Both the position numbers and the translations under genes were made by a program. From NCBI GenBank assembly GCA_900769055.1, contig CAAGFF010000136.1, positions 1 to 27,761 on the forward strand: 27,761 nucleotides of DNA, read 5' to 3'. Under the pieces are notes generated by a model. That model was not told the DNA's origin. It saw only the letters and a program-made list of their open reading frames with translations, and made no database searches. The first letter of the stretch is position 1. Each line of letters starts with the position of its first letter. Positions 14,056 to 22,886 of this stretch are shown here, piece by piece. The DNA comes from an uncultured Prevotella sp. GTDB taxonomy: Bacteria; Bacteroidota; Bacteroidia; Bacteroidales; Bacteroidaceae.

Positions 14056-15489
14056 CTATTCCTCCTCTTCCGTCATTTTCTTGAGGAAGCTCTTGATGCC
14101 TTTCCACGACTTGTTTAGAAGAGAGTTGTCGCGGCGACGCCTTTCAGCCTCGGCCTCCTCTTCCTGTCTCTGCCTTTCGAGTTCCTCCTCGGCCTCGCGT
14201 TTCTTCCTTGCTTCCTCCTCAGCTTTCTGCTTCTCAGCCTCGGTAATCACCACTCCAGAGCCTGTTGTTCTCTGCGGCTTATGATCGGTCTGTCCAGTAG
14301 TAGGCTTCAACTCTTGGGCGCTGCCAAAGAGGTCGTTGGATATTTCCTCACCAGCACAGTTCATGTCGCCCTTGGCAAGAAGTCCAAGGATGGTATTCAG
14401 CGTACCGTCGTGGGCTGTGATGGCAGGATTGCTGGAGTTGATGGTCTGAGTAACAAACTTTGCCACCCTTATCTTGTCGATGTGCGTGGTATTGCGGAAT
14501 GCCTGCTCTATGTTCTTCATGTTGGCACCTCCACCAGTAAGGATGATACCTCCGAGCAGCTTGTCGACATACTCGTTAGGTATCTGATACCATGCGTTCT
14601 CGATGATTTCCAGCATACGTGCCTCGACAATCTCTATGAATTTCCTGCTGTCAACACTTCTGTCGTTGTCAATGGGATATTTCTTGGTATTGTCGATGTC
14701 GTCGTTGTCGGTATATGCGCAACCGTACTTTATCTTCATGTTCTCTGCATCCTTGTCCTCCATCTGCAGCGATGCGATATCCTTGGTGATATTGTTGCTT
14801 CCCAATGGTATTACTGCCAGATGGCGCAGAATGTTCTTTGAGTATACGGATACCGTTGTCGTGTCGGCACCAAGGTCTACAAGCATACATCCCGCACGCT
14901 TCTCAGCCGTTGTCAGTACACTCTCGGCAAGTGCAAGCGGAGCGAGGTACATCTCGGCAATGGCTATGCCTGCATTGTCGAAGCACTTGTTGAGGTTGCG
15001 GTAGAAAGTTTTCCTCCACAGGATGTTGAGGAAGTTTCCCTCAAGTCGTGTGCATTGTATTCCCACCGGGTCTATCTGGTATTGAGAGTCAACCTTGTAT
15101 TCCTGCGTTGCCGCATCGAGAATTTCCTGCTCGGGGTATGACATGTTTCGGTTTGCGTCCATCAGCTCGTTAATCATATCCTGCGACACCGTTGTCTCCA
15201 CGGGCAAGTTCTTGACATTGACGCTCTTGACGCTGCGTATGGACTGACCTCCTACGCCAACATAAACATGTGTAATCTTCGTCTTCAGATTGTTTTCCAA
15301 CTTCTTGACAATTGTCATCAGGGCCTGTGCAGTCTTGTCGATGTTGTACACAATGCCTTTCCTGATGCAGTCGGTGGAGTCCTCTTTGACAACAGCGAGG
15401 ACGTTGATGCTGCCGTCAAGGTTCTTTCTTCCTGCGATACCTGTCATCTTCGATGACCCCAGTTCAATTGCTACTATAAAATCAGCCAT
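14056..15489 (-). CDS. ftsA: cell division protein FtsA
   Basis: FtsA is the actin-like ATPase that ties FtsZ filaments to the inner membrane. The 477-residue protein shows the phosphate-1 loop IELGSSKMTGIAG (8-20), the phosphate-2 loop MLVDLGADTTTVSVY and the adenosine motif GGIILTGGGANMKNI. The C terminus has a strongly charged coiled-coil-like linker (EAEKQKAEEEARKKREAEEE and onward). It ends in an amphipathic helix NKSWKGIKSFLKKM, the expected membrane target sequence. The linker makes it longer than E. coli FtsA (420). It starts 3 bp after the ftsQ stop, so the two are coupled. Confidence 0.96.
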   Translation of the reverse strand: MADFIVAIELGSSKMTGIAGRKNLDGSINVLAVVKEDSTDCIRKGIVYNIDKTAQALMTIVKKLENNLKTKITHVYVGVGGQSIRSVKSVNVKNLPVETTVSQDMINELMDANRNMSYPEQEILDAATQEYKVDSQYQIDPVGIQCTRLEGNFLNILWRKTFYRNLNKCFDNAGIAIAEMYLAPLALAESVLTTAEKRAGCMLVDLGADTTTVSVYSKNILRHLAVIPLGSNNITKDIASLQMEDKDAENMKIKYGCAYTDNDDIDNTKKYPIDNDRSVDSRKFIEIVEARMLEIIENAWYQIPNEYVDKLLGGIILTGGGANMKNIEQAFRNTTHIDKIRVAKFVTQTINSSNPAITAHDGTLNTILGLLAKGDMNCAGEEISNDLFGSAQELKPTTGQTDHKPQRTTGSGVVITEAEKQKAEEEARKKREAEEELERQRQEEEAEAERRRRDNSLLNKSWKGIKSFLKKMTEEEE

Positions 15490-15492
15490 ACG

Positions 15493-16305
15493 CTATATTT
15501 CGTTTTCTTTTATGGTTTCTTTTCTTTTCTTACAGATAATCTGGTTGTCAAACTCCAGATTGATATATGAGTACTTGTTCCATCCAGCCTGCGAGAGTCC
15601 ATACTTGTAGAACTTCTCCAACCTTGTTAGCTTTTTCTCTATGTAGGCATTGATGAGCTTGTTCCTTTCGTTCTTGTCCTTCGCCGTAGGCAGCTGCCCT
15701 ATATAGACAATGTGGTTGCCAACTCGTGGCACCAGTTCTATGCCAAGGTCGGGAAGAACGTTTATCTGGACTATGAGGCTCTTCCACATGTTGTTGGTCA
15801 TCAGGGTGTTGGCTAACGACGAGATGTACGCCTGCGCATAGGCTTTGCTTATCGAGCCAGTGGCAATGATAAGGTCAGAGGTGTAGTGCGAGTTTGGCAT
15901 TATGCTGTTCTTGTCGTCAACATAGTAGTCATCTCCGTTAGCCGCCTTAATTCTCACTATCGGCATACGCTGGGTAAGGTTTATGCATACGCACCCGTCC
16001 TGAGTCTTGTAGCATTCGGCCGTCTTGACAAACGGTGACATCTTGAGCGTCTCCTCGATTTCCCTTGTGTTGATGTTTGCCATCTGCCTCGAAAGCGGGT
16101 ATATGTGTGCTTTCTGCAACCTCCCCTTAATCTCTTTTGCGTCAATGAAGCCATTGGTGTTGACATCCTGGATGTTTATGTCAACCTTGACACACAGATT
16201 ACTCGTCTCATCGGGTTTGTTAAACGCGGTGAAGGCAAGAATGATGTATGCGCCGAGGACTACGTCCAAGGCTATGAGTCCTGTTTTCTTCCAGTTTAGT
16301 CTCAT
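15493..16305 (-). CDS. ftsQ: cell division protein FtsQ
   Basis: FtsQ is a bitopic inner membrane protein that links FtsL and FtsB-type proteins to the rest of the divisome. The 270-residue product has a short basic cytoplasmic start (MRLNWKKTG), one membrane helix (LIALDVVLGAYIILAFTAF), then an extracytoplasmic POTRA-like part and beta domain. IEETLKMSPFVKTAECYK followed by CVCINLTQRMPIVRI is the typical POTRA-end pattern. Sequence conservation in FtsQ is low, so position in the cluster is important support. Its ATG overlaps the murC TGA by 4 bases (16302-16305), and the gene is followed 3 bp later by ftsA. Confidence 0.88.
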   Translation of the reverse strand: MRLNWKKTGLIALDVVLGAYIILAFTAFNKPDETSNLCVKVDINIQDVNTNGFIDAKEIKGRLQKAHIYPLSRQMANINTREIEETLKMSPFVKTAECYKTQDGCVCINLTQRMPIVRIKAANGDDYYVDDKNSIMPNSHYTSDLIIATGSISKAYAQAYISSLANTLMTNNMWKSLIVQINVLPDLGIELVPRVGNHIVYIGQLPTAKDKNERNKLINAYIEKKLTRLEKFYKYGLSQAGWNKYSYINLEFDNQIICKKRKETIKENEI

Positions 16306-17681
16306 TGTCTGGCTTCAATAATTTTTGCTATCTGTGGAACCTGGTTGTCCAGGTCGCCCGCACCTAAAACTATCAGCACGTCGAAGTCGCGCTCCTTGAC
16401 GAGTCCAATGACATCGTCCTTGCAGATGAGGCTCTTCTCCACTCCTTCCCTGAGGTTGTCGTAGATGAGCTTGCTGGTGACACCGGGGATAGGCTCCTCG
16501 CGGGCAGGATATATGTCGCAAAGTATCACCTCGTCGAGCTGGCTCAGGGCATCTGCAAATTCCTTATAGAAATCGCGTGTGCGAGTGTAGAGGTGGGGCT
16601 GGAAAATAGCCGTTATCTTACGGTTCCGATACAGCTGCCTGATGCTCCTTGCGCTATGGTATATCTCGTTGGGATGGTGCGCATAGTCGGAGAGCAGCAC
16701 GTGGCGGTCGTTCTTGATGTAGAAGTCGAAGCGTCGCTCCACACCCTTGTATGTTGCCATTCCGTAGCGCAGTTCCTTGCCTGTACAGCCGCTGAGCTGC
16801 GCCATGGCCATGGCTGCGATGGCGTTCTCGATGTTGATTGGCACGGGATTGCCCAGCTCGACATTCTTCACATTCTCAATTGGAGACACGAAGTCGAAGG
16901 TTATGGTGCCATTGTCAATCTTGATGTTGCTGGCATGGAAATCACCCTTGTCGAGGCTGTACTCATAGACCTTTACATTAGGGCCAACGTTTGCCTTCAT
17001 CTCCAAGCCGGTGTGTATGATAAGAGCTCCACCTTCCTGTATGAGTTCCGTGTAGTGACGGAAACTGTCAAGGTAAGCCTCCTTGGTACCGTATATGTCG
17101 AGATGGTCGGGGTCGGTAGCTGTAATGACGCTCATCCATGGTCTGAGCCAATGGAAAGAGCGGTCAAACTCATCGGCCTCTATGACCACATAGTCGCTGC
17201 TGTCAGACAGTATGTAGTTGGTGCCGTAGTTTTTTGAGATACCACCGAGGAATGCGTTGCAGTCTATGCCGCTCTGGTGCATTATATGAGCGCACATTGT
17301 CGAGGTCGTGGTCTTGCCGTGGGTACCAGCCACGCATAGTCCCTTGTGGGTGCGTGTAAGAGTACCCAGCACCTGTGCTCTCTTCTCTATTTCGAAATTG
17401 CCGTTGCGGAAGAACTGCAGTTCCTTATGTCCCTCCGGTATGGCTGGAGTATATATGACGAGGCACGATCTTGGGTTCTTGCATGCGTGGGGAATCTCGT
17501 CGACGTTCTCCTCGTAGTGTATGAGCATGCCTTCCTTTTCAAGCTGCTTGGTCAGTTTTGTCGGTGTCTTGTCATATCCTGCCACCACCATTCCCTTGTG
17601 GATGAAGTAGCGGGCAATGGCACTCATGCCAATACCACCTGCACCCACGAAATATACTGCCTTGATATCTTTTATTTCCAT
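16302..17681 (-). CDS. murC: UDP-N-acetylmuramate--L-alanine ligase
   Basis: MurC adds L-alanine to UDP-MurNAc in the cytoplasm with ATP, the first step of the stem peptide. The 459-residue protein has the N-terminal Rossmann loop FVGAGGIGMSAIA (11-23), the ATP loop GTHGKTTT (119-126), the conserved EADEFDRSF segment and the C-terminal domain with DYAHHPNEI, FQPHLYTRT and the YPAREEPIPG motif. Length is normal. It starts 9 bp after the murG stop and overlaps ftsQ by 4 bases. Confidence 0.97.
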   Translation of the reverse strand: MEIKDIKAVYFVGAGGIGMSAIARYFIHKGMVVAGYDKTPTKLTKQLEKEGMLIHYEENVDEIPHACKNPRSCLVIYTPAIPEGHKELQFFRNGNFEIEKRAQVLGTLTRTHKGLCVAGTHGKTTTSTMCAHIMHQSGIDCNAFLGGISKNYGTNYILSDSSDYVVIEADEFDRSFHWLRPWMSVITATDPDHLDIYGTKEAYLDSFRHYTELIQEGGALIIHTGLEMKANVGPNVKVYEYSLDKGDFHASNIKIDNGTITFDFVSPIENVKNVELGNPVPINIENAIAAMAMAQLSGCTGKELRYGMATYKGVERRFDFYIKNDRHVLLSDYAHHPNEIYHSARSIRQLYRNRKITAIFQPHLYTRTRDFYKEFADALSQLDEVILCDIYPAREEPIPGVTSKLIYDNLREGVEKSLICKDDVIGLVKERDFDVLIVLGAGDLDNQVPQIAKIIEARQ

Positions 17682-17690
17682 TGTTGTCTT

Positions 17691-18803
17691 TTATTTTCCT
17701 TTTGCGAGTCGTATCACCTCATCGGCAATAATATCTGCGGAGTTTCTCAGTCCCAGCTTCAGGATATTGTCTCTGAGCGACTGTAGTTTCGCATCGTTGT
17801 TCACAATGTCGAGTGCTGTCTTGAGGAGTATGCCTGCTGCGTCGGCATCCTTGACATAGACGGCAGCATCCTTGTTGACAAGAGCCAGGGCGTTCTTAGT
17901 CTGGTGGTCCTCAGCGACATTGGGACTTGGCACGAGGATTACGGGTTTGCCAATAAGGCAGAACTCACTGATAGAGCTGGCTCCCGCACGGCTTATCACC
18001 AGGTCGGCAGCTGCGTATGCTGCACCCATGTCGCTGATGAAGTCTGTCACCTTGAGCATGGGCAGTTCCTTGTGTTGGGCAAGCGTCTCCCTTATTGATG
18101 CGTTGTAGTATTTTCCGGTCTGCCATATCACCTGCACTCCGCTCTGCTCCACGGCGTCAAGGTGTTGGAGTATGCTTTCGTTGATGGTTCTTGCCCCGAG
18201 ACTTCCTCCTACAACCAGAATGGTCTTCTTGTCAGGATCCAGTCCGAACGTCTTGCGGGCTTCGGCTGGTGTCTGGCTATACTCCAGGACGTTCTGCCTG
18301 ACAGGATTACCCGTCATGATGATTTTCTCTTTCGGGAAGAAGCGTTCCATGCCCTCGTATGCCACGCATATCTTGCTGGCTTTCTTTGCCAGGAGCTTAT
18401 TGGTAACGCCAGCATACGAGTTCTGCTCCTGTATCAGGCATGGTATGCCCATCTCTGCACACTTGTTCAGCGTTGGTCCACTGGCATATCCACCCACTCC
18501 CACAGCCGCCATGGGCTTGAAGTCGGCAATTATCTTCTTGGCCATGCGTTGGCTCTTCCATATCTTGTATAGTACAGCAATGTTCTTCAGAGGATGCTTC
18601 CTGTCGAAACCGCATATCGGAAGTCCTTTTATATCGTAGCCCGCCGCTGGTACTCTCTGCATCTCCATTCGGCCAAGGGCACCGACAAATAGTATCTGTG
18701 CTTCAGGACATTTCGCCTTTATGGCGTTTGCGATGGAGATGGCTGGAAAGATGTGACCGCCTGTACCACCGCCGCTGATAATAATTCTTAAACTATTGTC
18801 CAT
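17691..18803 (-). CDS. murG: UDP-GlcNAc: undecaprenyl-PP-MurNAc-pentapeptide GlcNAc transferase
   Basis: MurG makes lipid II from lipid I on the inner face of the membrane. The 370-residue GT-B protein shows the first glycine loop SGGGTGGH (10-17), GVGGYASGP, the second loop GGSLGARTIN, SRAGASSISE and the UDP-GlcNAc site PSPNVAEDHQTKNA. Length is normal. A 76-bp gap separates it from ftsW, larger than most gaps in this cluster, and this gap contains a TAnnTTTG box. Confidence 0.97.
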   Translation of the reverse strand: MDNSLRIIISGGGTGGHIFPAISIANAIKAKCPEAQILFVGALGRMEMQRVPAAGYDIKGLPICGFDRKHPLKNIAVLYKIWKSQRMAKKIIADFKPMAAVGVGGYASGPTLNKCAEMGIPCLIQEQNSYAGVTNKLLAKKASKICVAYEGMERFFPKEKIIMTGNPVRQNVLEYSQTPAEARKTFGLDPDKKTILVVGGSLGARTINESILQHLDAVEQSGVQVIWQTGKYYNASIRETLAQHKELPMLKVTDFISDMGAAYAAADLVISRAGASSISEFCLIGKPVILVPSPNVAEDHQTKNALALVNKDAAVYVKDADAAGILLKTALDIVNNDAKLQSLRDNILKLGLRNSADIIADEVIRLAKGK

Positions 18804-18827
18804 TTTATGATGCTGTTATGTTTTTTG

Positions 18828-18835
18828 CAAAAGTA
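18828..18835 (-). promoter_or_regulatory. possible internal promoter before murG
   Basis: On the minus strand these bases read TACTTTTG, matching TAnnTTTG, 24 bp before the murG ATG and outside the ftsW coding region. The -33 position is weak. It could give extra transcripts of murG, murC, ftsQ and ftsA. Confidence 0.45.
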
Positions 18836-18879
18836 ATCATTTTTTTCCTTCTACGCTATTTTTAAGTAATTTTTTATCA

Positions 18880-20154
18880 TCACTTAGCAAAAGCCACAGC
18901 GGGTTCTGCATCTTCCGGCAGTGTGCGTGGTTGGTCTTTCTTCTTTGCCGACCTGCTGATGCTCAGAATAACTCCAATGTACACACAGTTGATGATGGTA
19001 GAGGTACCACCGCGGCTTACTAATGGCAGCGGCTGTCCTGTGACGGGAGCGAGTCCCACGGCCACGCACATGTTGAACAGAGCCTGTGTCACCAACAGCA
19101 AGGCAAGCCCCATGGCGAGGAAGGCCGGGAAGTTGTTCTCGCAACGGCTGGCAATGCGACCTGTACGGAAGAGCAGTATTATATACAATAGAGCGACGAA
19201 TAATGCTCCTTCTATCCCCATCTCCTCAATAATTATCGCATATATGAAGTCGGAGAAAGCCTGCGAGAGGAAGTCGCGCTCTACAGAGTTGCCCGGGCCC
19301 TTGCCCACATAGTTGGCCGTAGCGATGGCGATATTGGCATGTGCCACCTGGGCGTCTTTGTCAAGGTCAACCTCGTTTGGTGCCAGTTCCTTATGGTTCA
19401 TGAACTTGTTGATTCTCGCCTTCCACGTGTCCATACGGTGCAGTATGCCCTTGCTTCTTTTGCTGTCGGCTTGCTTCTTGTCTACCTGTTCTGTAAGATT
19501 GTTAGGGCTCGGAGTCTCGTCCTTACCTGTAAACCACACTACTGAGATTACGAAGATGCCACACAATGTCAGCACTCCCAGCAGTTTTCCGAGCTGTTTG
19601 CCTGGCACCCGTCCAATAACCATCATCATCAGTACGACGAGCGATAGCAAAGCAGCCGTGGACAAGTTCTCGACCATGATGAGCGGAACCATAATGAGCC
19701 ACATCACGATAATGTAGCCCATGGCATGTTTGTCGGCACCCTTGTCTGTCTGCATGGCGCTGAGTATCTGTGCCGTGGCAAGTATCATGGTGCCCTTGGC
19801 TATCTCTGAGGGCTGAAACTGGAAGCCCAGCAGTGCAATCCATCTCTGTGCGCCGTTCGTAGACTGGCCCGCTACAAACACCCACAGCAGGGTGATGAGC
19901 GAGATGATAATCATGAATGGCGTGACTATCTTGAAGTACTTGCACTTTATGTTCAGCGTGACCACCATGCACACTATGCCCATGAGCAGCAGTCCCATGT
20001 GCTTGAGTATAGGTGCCATGTAGTTGCCTCCCTTGTATGTCAGCTCAGACGATGCCGAGAATACCTCGACAACGCTGATGACACAAAGGAAGAAGAACAC
20101 CATCCAGATGACCTTGTCGCCTTTGAAAATGTTGTTTAACGTCTTGTTGTTCAT
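18880..20154 (-). CDS. ftsW: septal peptidoglycan polymerase FtsW (SEDS family)
   Basis: FtsW is a multi-pass SEDS glycosyltransferase that polymerises lipid II at the septum together with FtsI. The 424-residue protein has about ten hydrophobic segments. Motifs include STNGAQRWI and FQFQPSEIAK near the front, and SQAFSDFIYAIIIEEMG, whose Asp corresponds to the essential SEDS aspartate. The end has PVTGQPLPLVSRGGTS. The large loop between the middle segments (GKDETPSPNNLTEQVDKKQA and onward) is long and charged. It begins 9 bp after murD. Confidence 0.96.
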   Translation of the reverse strand: MNNKTLNNIFKGDKVIWMVFFFLCVISVVEVFSASSELTYKGGNYMAPILKHMGLLLMGIVCMVVTLNIKCKYFKIVTPFMIIISLITLLWVFVAGQSTNGAQRWIALLGFQFQPSEIAKGTMILATAQILSAMQTDKGADKHAMGYIIVMWLIMVPLIMVENLSTAALLSLVVLMMMVIGRVPGKQLGKLLGVLTLCGIFVISVVWFTGKDETPSPNNLTEQVDKKQADSKRSKGILHRMDTWKARINKFMNHKELAPNEVDLDKDAQVAHANIAIATANYVGKGPGNSVERDFLSQAFSDFIYAIIIEEMGIEGALFVALLYIILLFRTGRIASRCENNFPAFLAMGLALLLVTQALFNMCVAVGLAPVTGQPLPLVSRGGTSTIINCVYIGVILSISRSAKKKDQPRTLPEDAEPAVAFAK

Positions 20155-20163
20155 TTGTTGCTG

Positions 20164-21495
20164 TTACAGGTTTCTTACCAGTGTCTTGAATTGTTCTCCG
20201 CGGTCTTCCATGTTCTTGAACAGGTCGAAGCTTGCGCAGCAGGGGCTAAGCAGCACGGTGTCACCAGGCTTGGCCATCTCGTAGCATGCCTCCACGCATT
20301 CCTTCATCGAGTGGGTATCGCGTACCGGTATGCCCAGTCCGTCGAAGTTTTCGTGCAGCTTGCTGTTGTCGGCACCGAGATATACCAGTCCTACGCATTT
20401 CTGCTTTACGAGCGGTTTTATGGCATCGTAGTCGTTGCCCTTGTCCTTTCCGCCAATAATGAGTATTGTCGGGGTCTTCATGCTTTCCAGCGCATACCAG
20501 CAGGCATCGACATTGGTGGCCTTCGAGTCGTTGATGTATTCTACGCCAGCCACCTTGGTGACTTTCTCCAGACGGTGCTCAACACCAGGGAAATCGCTGA
20601 GGCTCTTCCTGATGACCTCTTTCCTGATACCGGCAATATCGGTGGCGATACCGGCGGCAAGCGAGTTGTAGATGTTGTGCTTGCCAGAGAGAGAAAGCTC
20701 CTCCTCCTCCATGTTGAACGGCATCGGCTTCTCGATGGTGTACTTTCCTTCTTCGATATATCCTATGGAGCCTTTCTCCTTCAGCTCTGAGAACGGGCAT
20801 ATCACGGACTTGATGTCATACTTCTCCAGTTCTTTCTTGATGATGGGGTCATCGTTCCAGAATATGAAGCTGTCCTTCTCGGTCTGGTTCTGTATGATTC
20901 GCATCTTTGAGTCCACATAGTTCTGCATGCAGTAGTCGTACCTGTCCAGATGGTCTGGGGTGATGTTCAGCAGAATGGCGATGTTGGCATGGAAATCGTA
21001 CATGTTGTCGAGCTGGAACGAGCTAAGCTCTATGATGTAGTACTCGTGCGGGTCTTCGGCCACCTGCAGCGCGAGGCTTCGTCCGATGTTTCCAGCCAGT
21101 CCGGCATCGTAGCCAGCCTCCCTGAAGATATGGTATATCAGCGATGTGGTAGTAGTCTTTCCGTTGCTTCCCGTGATGCAAATCATCTTAGAGTTGGTGT
21201 ATCGACCTGCGAACTCAATCTCGCTGATGATATGTATTCCCTTCTCGGCAATCTTGCGTACCATCGGGGCCTCCTTTGGTATGCCCGGACTCTTTATAAC
21301 CTCATCGGCATTGAGAATCTTCTCCTCTGTATGCTGTCCCTCCTCCCACTCTATACCGTGGTCATCGAGCAGTTTCTTATATTTCGCATTTATGGCTGCC
21401 ATGTCCGATACGAACACGTCGAAGCCCTCTTTCTGTGCCAGCACGGCAGCTCCAGCACCGCTTTCGCCAGCTCCTAAAACAACAATCCTTTTCAT
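20164..21495 (-). CDS. murD: UDP-N-acetylmuramoyl-L-alanine--D-glutamate ligase
   Basis: MurD adds D-glutamate to UDP-MurNAc-L-Ala in the cytoplasm. The 443-residue protein has the Rossmann start VVLGAGESGAGAA (5-17), the ATP loop GSNGKTTT (109-116), ELSSFQLD, NITPDHLDRY, the NDSKATN motif and the C-terminal LSPCCASFDLFKNMEDRG. Length is normal. It lies 50 bp behind mraY; that gap can form a small 5-bp gggga/tcccc hairpin (21524-21542). Confidence 0.97.
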   Translation of the reverse strand: MKRIVVLGAGESGAGAAVLAQKEGFDVFVSDMAAINAKYKKLLDDHGIEWEEGQHTEEKILNADEVIKSPGIPKEAPMVRKIAEKGIHIISEIEFAGRYTNSKMICITGSNGKTTTTSLIYHIFREAGYDAGLAGNIGRSLALQVAEDPHEYYIIELSSFQLDNMYDFHANIAILLNITPDHLDRYDYCMQNYVDSKMRIIQNQTEKDSFIFWNDDPIIKKELEKYDIKSVICPFSELKEKGSIGYIEEGKYTIEKPMPFNMEEEELSLSGKHNIYNSLAAGIATDIAGIRKEVIRKSLSDFPGVEHRLEKVTKVAGVEYINDSKATNVDACWYALESMKTPTILIIGGKDKGNDYDAIKPLVKQKCVGLVYLGADNSKLHENFDGLGIPVRDTHSMKECVEACYEMAKPGDTVLLSPCCASFDLFKNMEDRGEQFKTLVRNL

Positions 21496-21545
21496 TTCTC
21501 AATAATCTCTTTTGTTACGTGTCGGGGATGTAGCAATTCCCCTCT

Positions 21546-22814
21546 TTATCTTATCTTCAATGTGATAATAGTTAGTGCAGCAAGGATAATGGATATAATC
21601 CAGAACCTTATGGTAATCTTGGTCTCATGCTTCGCCGAGTGTGGTCGTTTGATGAGATACGTACATTCCGGGTCGAGCTGGCTGTCGGTGGTTCTGAAGT
21701 TGTCGTGTATCGGCGTGCGCTTGAATATGCGCTGCTTCACTCCCTTCCGCTTGCCGAGCTTGTAGTACCACACCTGCATCATCACGCTCAGGCTCTCGAC
21801 GAAGAATATTCCGCAGAGAATGGGCAGCAGCAGCTCCTTGTGGATGATGATGGCGCAGACGGCTATGATGCCGCCGATGGTCAGCGAGCCTGTGTCACCC
21901 ATGAACACCTGGGCGGGATATGCGTTGTACCACAGGAAGCCTATCAGCGCACCTACGAAGGCGCACATGAAGACTACCAGTTCCTGGCTGTCGGGAATAT
22001 ACATTATATTAAGGTACGAGGCAAACTCTATATGCGAGCTCACATAAGCGAGGATGCCAAGGGCTACGCCAATGATGGCCGAGTTGCCGGCACACATGCC
22101 GTCCATGCCATCGTTTAGGTTGGCTCCGTTGCTTACTGCCGTGACAACGAATATGGTCATGATGACGAACAGTATCCATCCGGCCGCTGTCTTGTACTTA
22201 CCGCAGAAGCCCATGATGCGGGAGTAGTCGAGGTTGTGCCCCTTTACGAAGGGGATGGTTGTCTTAAGCGATTTCTCCGCAACCGTGCGATGGGTAATGA
22301 CGGTCTCCTGACCCTGCTTCTCTATGGCCAGGTTCTCGTTCATCTTGACATCGGGCGATGCCCACAGCACTAGTCCCACTATGAGTCCTATGCCAACTTG
22401 TCCTACAATCTTGTACTTGCCCTTCAGTCCTTCCTTGTTACGTCGGAAAATCTTTATGAAGTCGTCCATGCCGCCAAGAAATCCCAACCATACCGTTGTC
22501 ACAATCATCAGTATGAGGTAGATGTTGCGCAGACGGCCCAGAAGGAGCACGGGCACCAGTATAGACACTATGATGATGATACCGCCCATTGACGGGACTC
22601 CAATCTTCTTGGTGCCGAAGGGGTCGATGCTCGCATCACGCTGCGTCTCGGTAATCTGCTTCTTCCTGAGATAGCTGATGAACTTCTCGCCGAACCATGC
22701 TGAGATGACTAACGACAGTATCAGCGCCAGAAGGGCGCGGAACGATATGTAGCCCCAGAGGTGTGAGCCGGAAATGCCGTATTCCTCTAAAAATCTGAAA
22801 AGATAATATAACAT
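21546..22814 (-). CDS. mraY: phospho-N-acetylmuramoyl-pentapeptide-transferase
   Basis: MraY joins UDP-MurNAc-pentapeptide to undecaprenyl phosphate to make lipid I in the inner membrane. The 422-residue polytopic protein shows the conserved KKIGVPSMGG start, the GGMDDFIK aspartates, NGANLNDGMDGM and MGDTGSLTIGG, and the late HDNFR region. It is about 60 residues longer than E. coli MraY. Most of the extra sequence is a hydrophilic stretch around residues 175-220 (KMNENLAIEKQGQETVITH and onward). It follows murE after 72 bp, in which TAACCGGTTA (22821-22830) is a perfect 10-bp palindrome. Confidence 0.97.
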   Translation of the reverse strand: MLYYLFRFLEEYGISGSHLWGYISFRALLALILSLVISAWFGEKFISYLRKKQITETQRDASIDPFGTKKIGVPSMGGIIIIVSILVPVLLLGRLRNIYLILMIVTTVWLGFLGGMDDFIKIFRRNKEGLKGKYKIVGQVGIGLIVGLVLWASPDVKMNENLAIEKQGQETVITHRTVAEKSLKTTIPFVKGHNLDYSRIMGFCGKYKTAAGWILFVIMTIFVVTAVSNGANLNDGMDGMCAGNSAIIGVALGILAYVSSHIEFASYLNIMYIPDSQELVVFMCAFVGALIGFLWYNAYPAQVFMGDTGSLTIGGIIAVCAIIIHKELLLPILCGIFFVESLSVMMQVWYYKLGKRKGVKQRIFKRTPIHDNFRTTDSQLDPECTYLIKRPHSAKHETKITIRFWIISIILAALTIITLKIR

Positions 22815-22886
22815 ATTGACTAACCGGTTAAGCCGTTAATGTATTTTGATGTTTATCTGTCGGTGTCTCTACTGCCTTGGCGGCTG

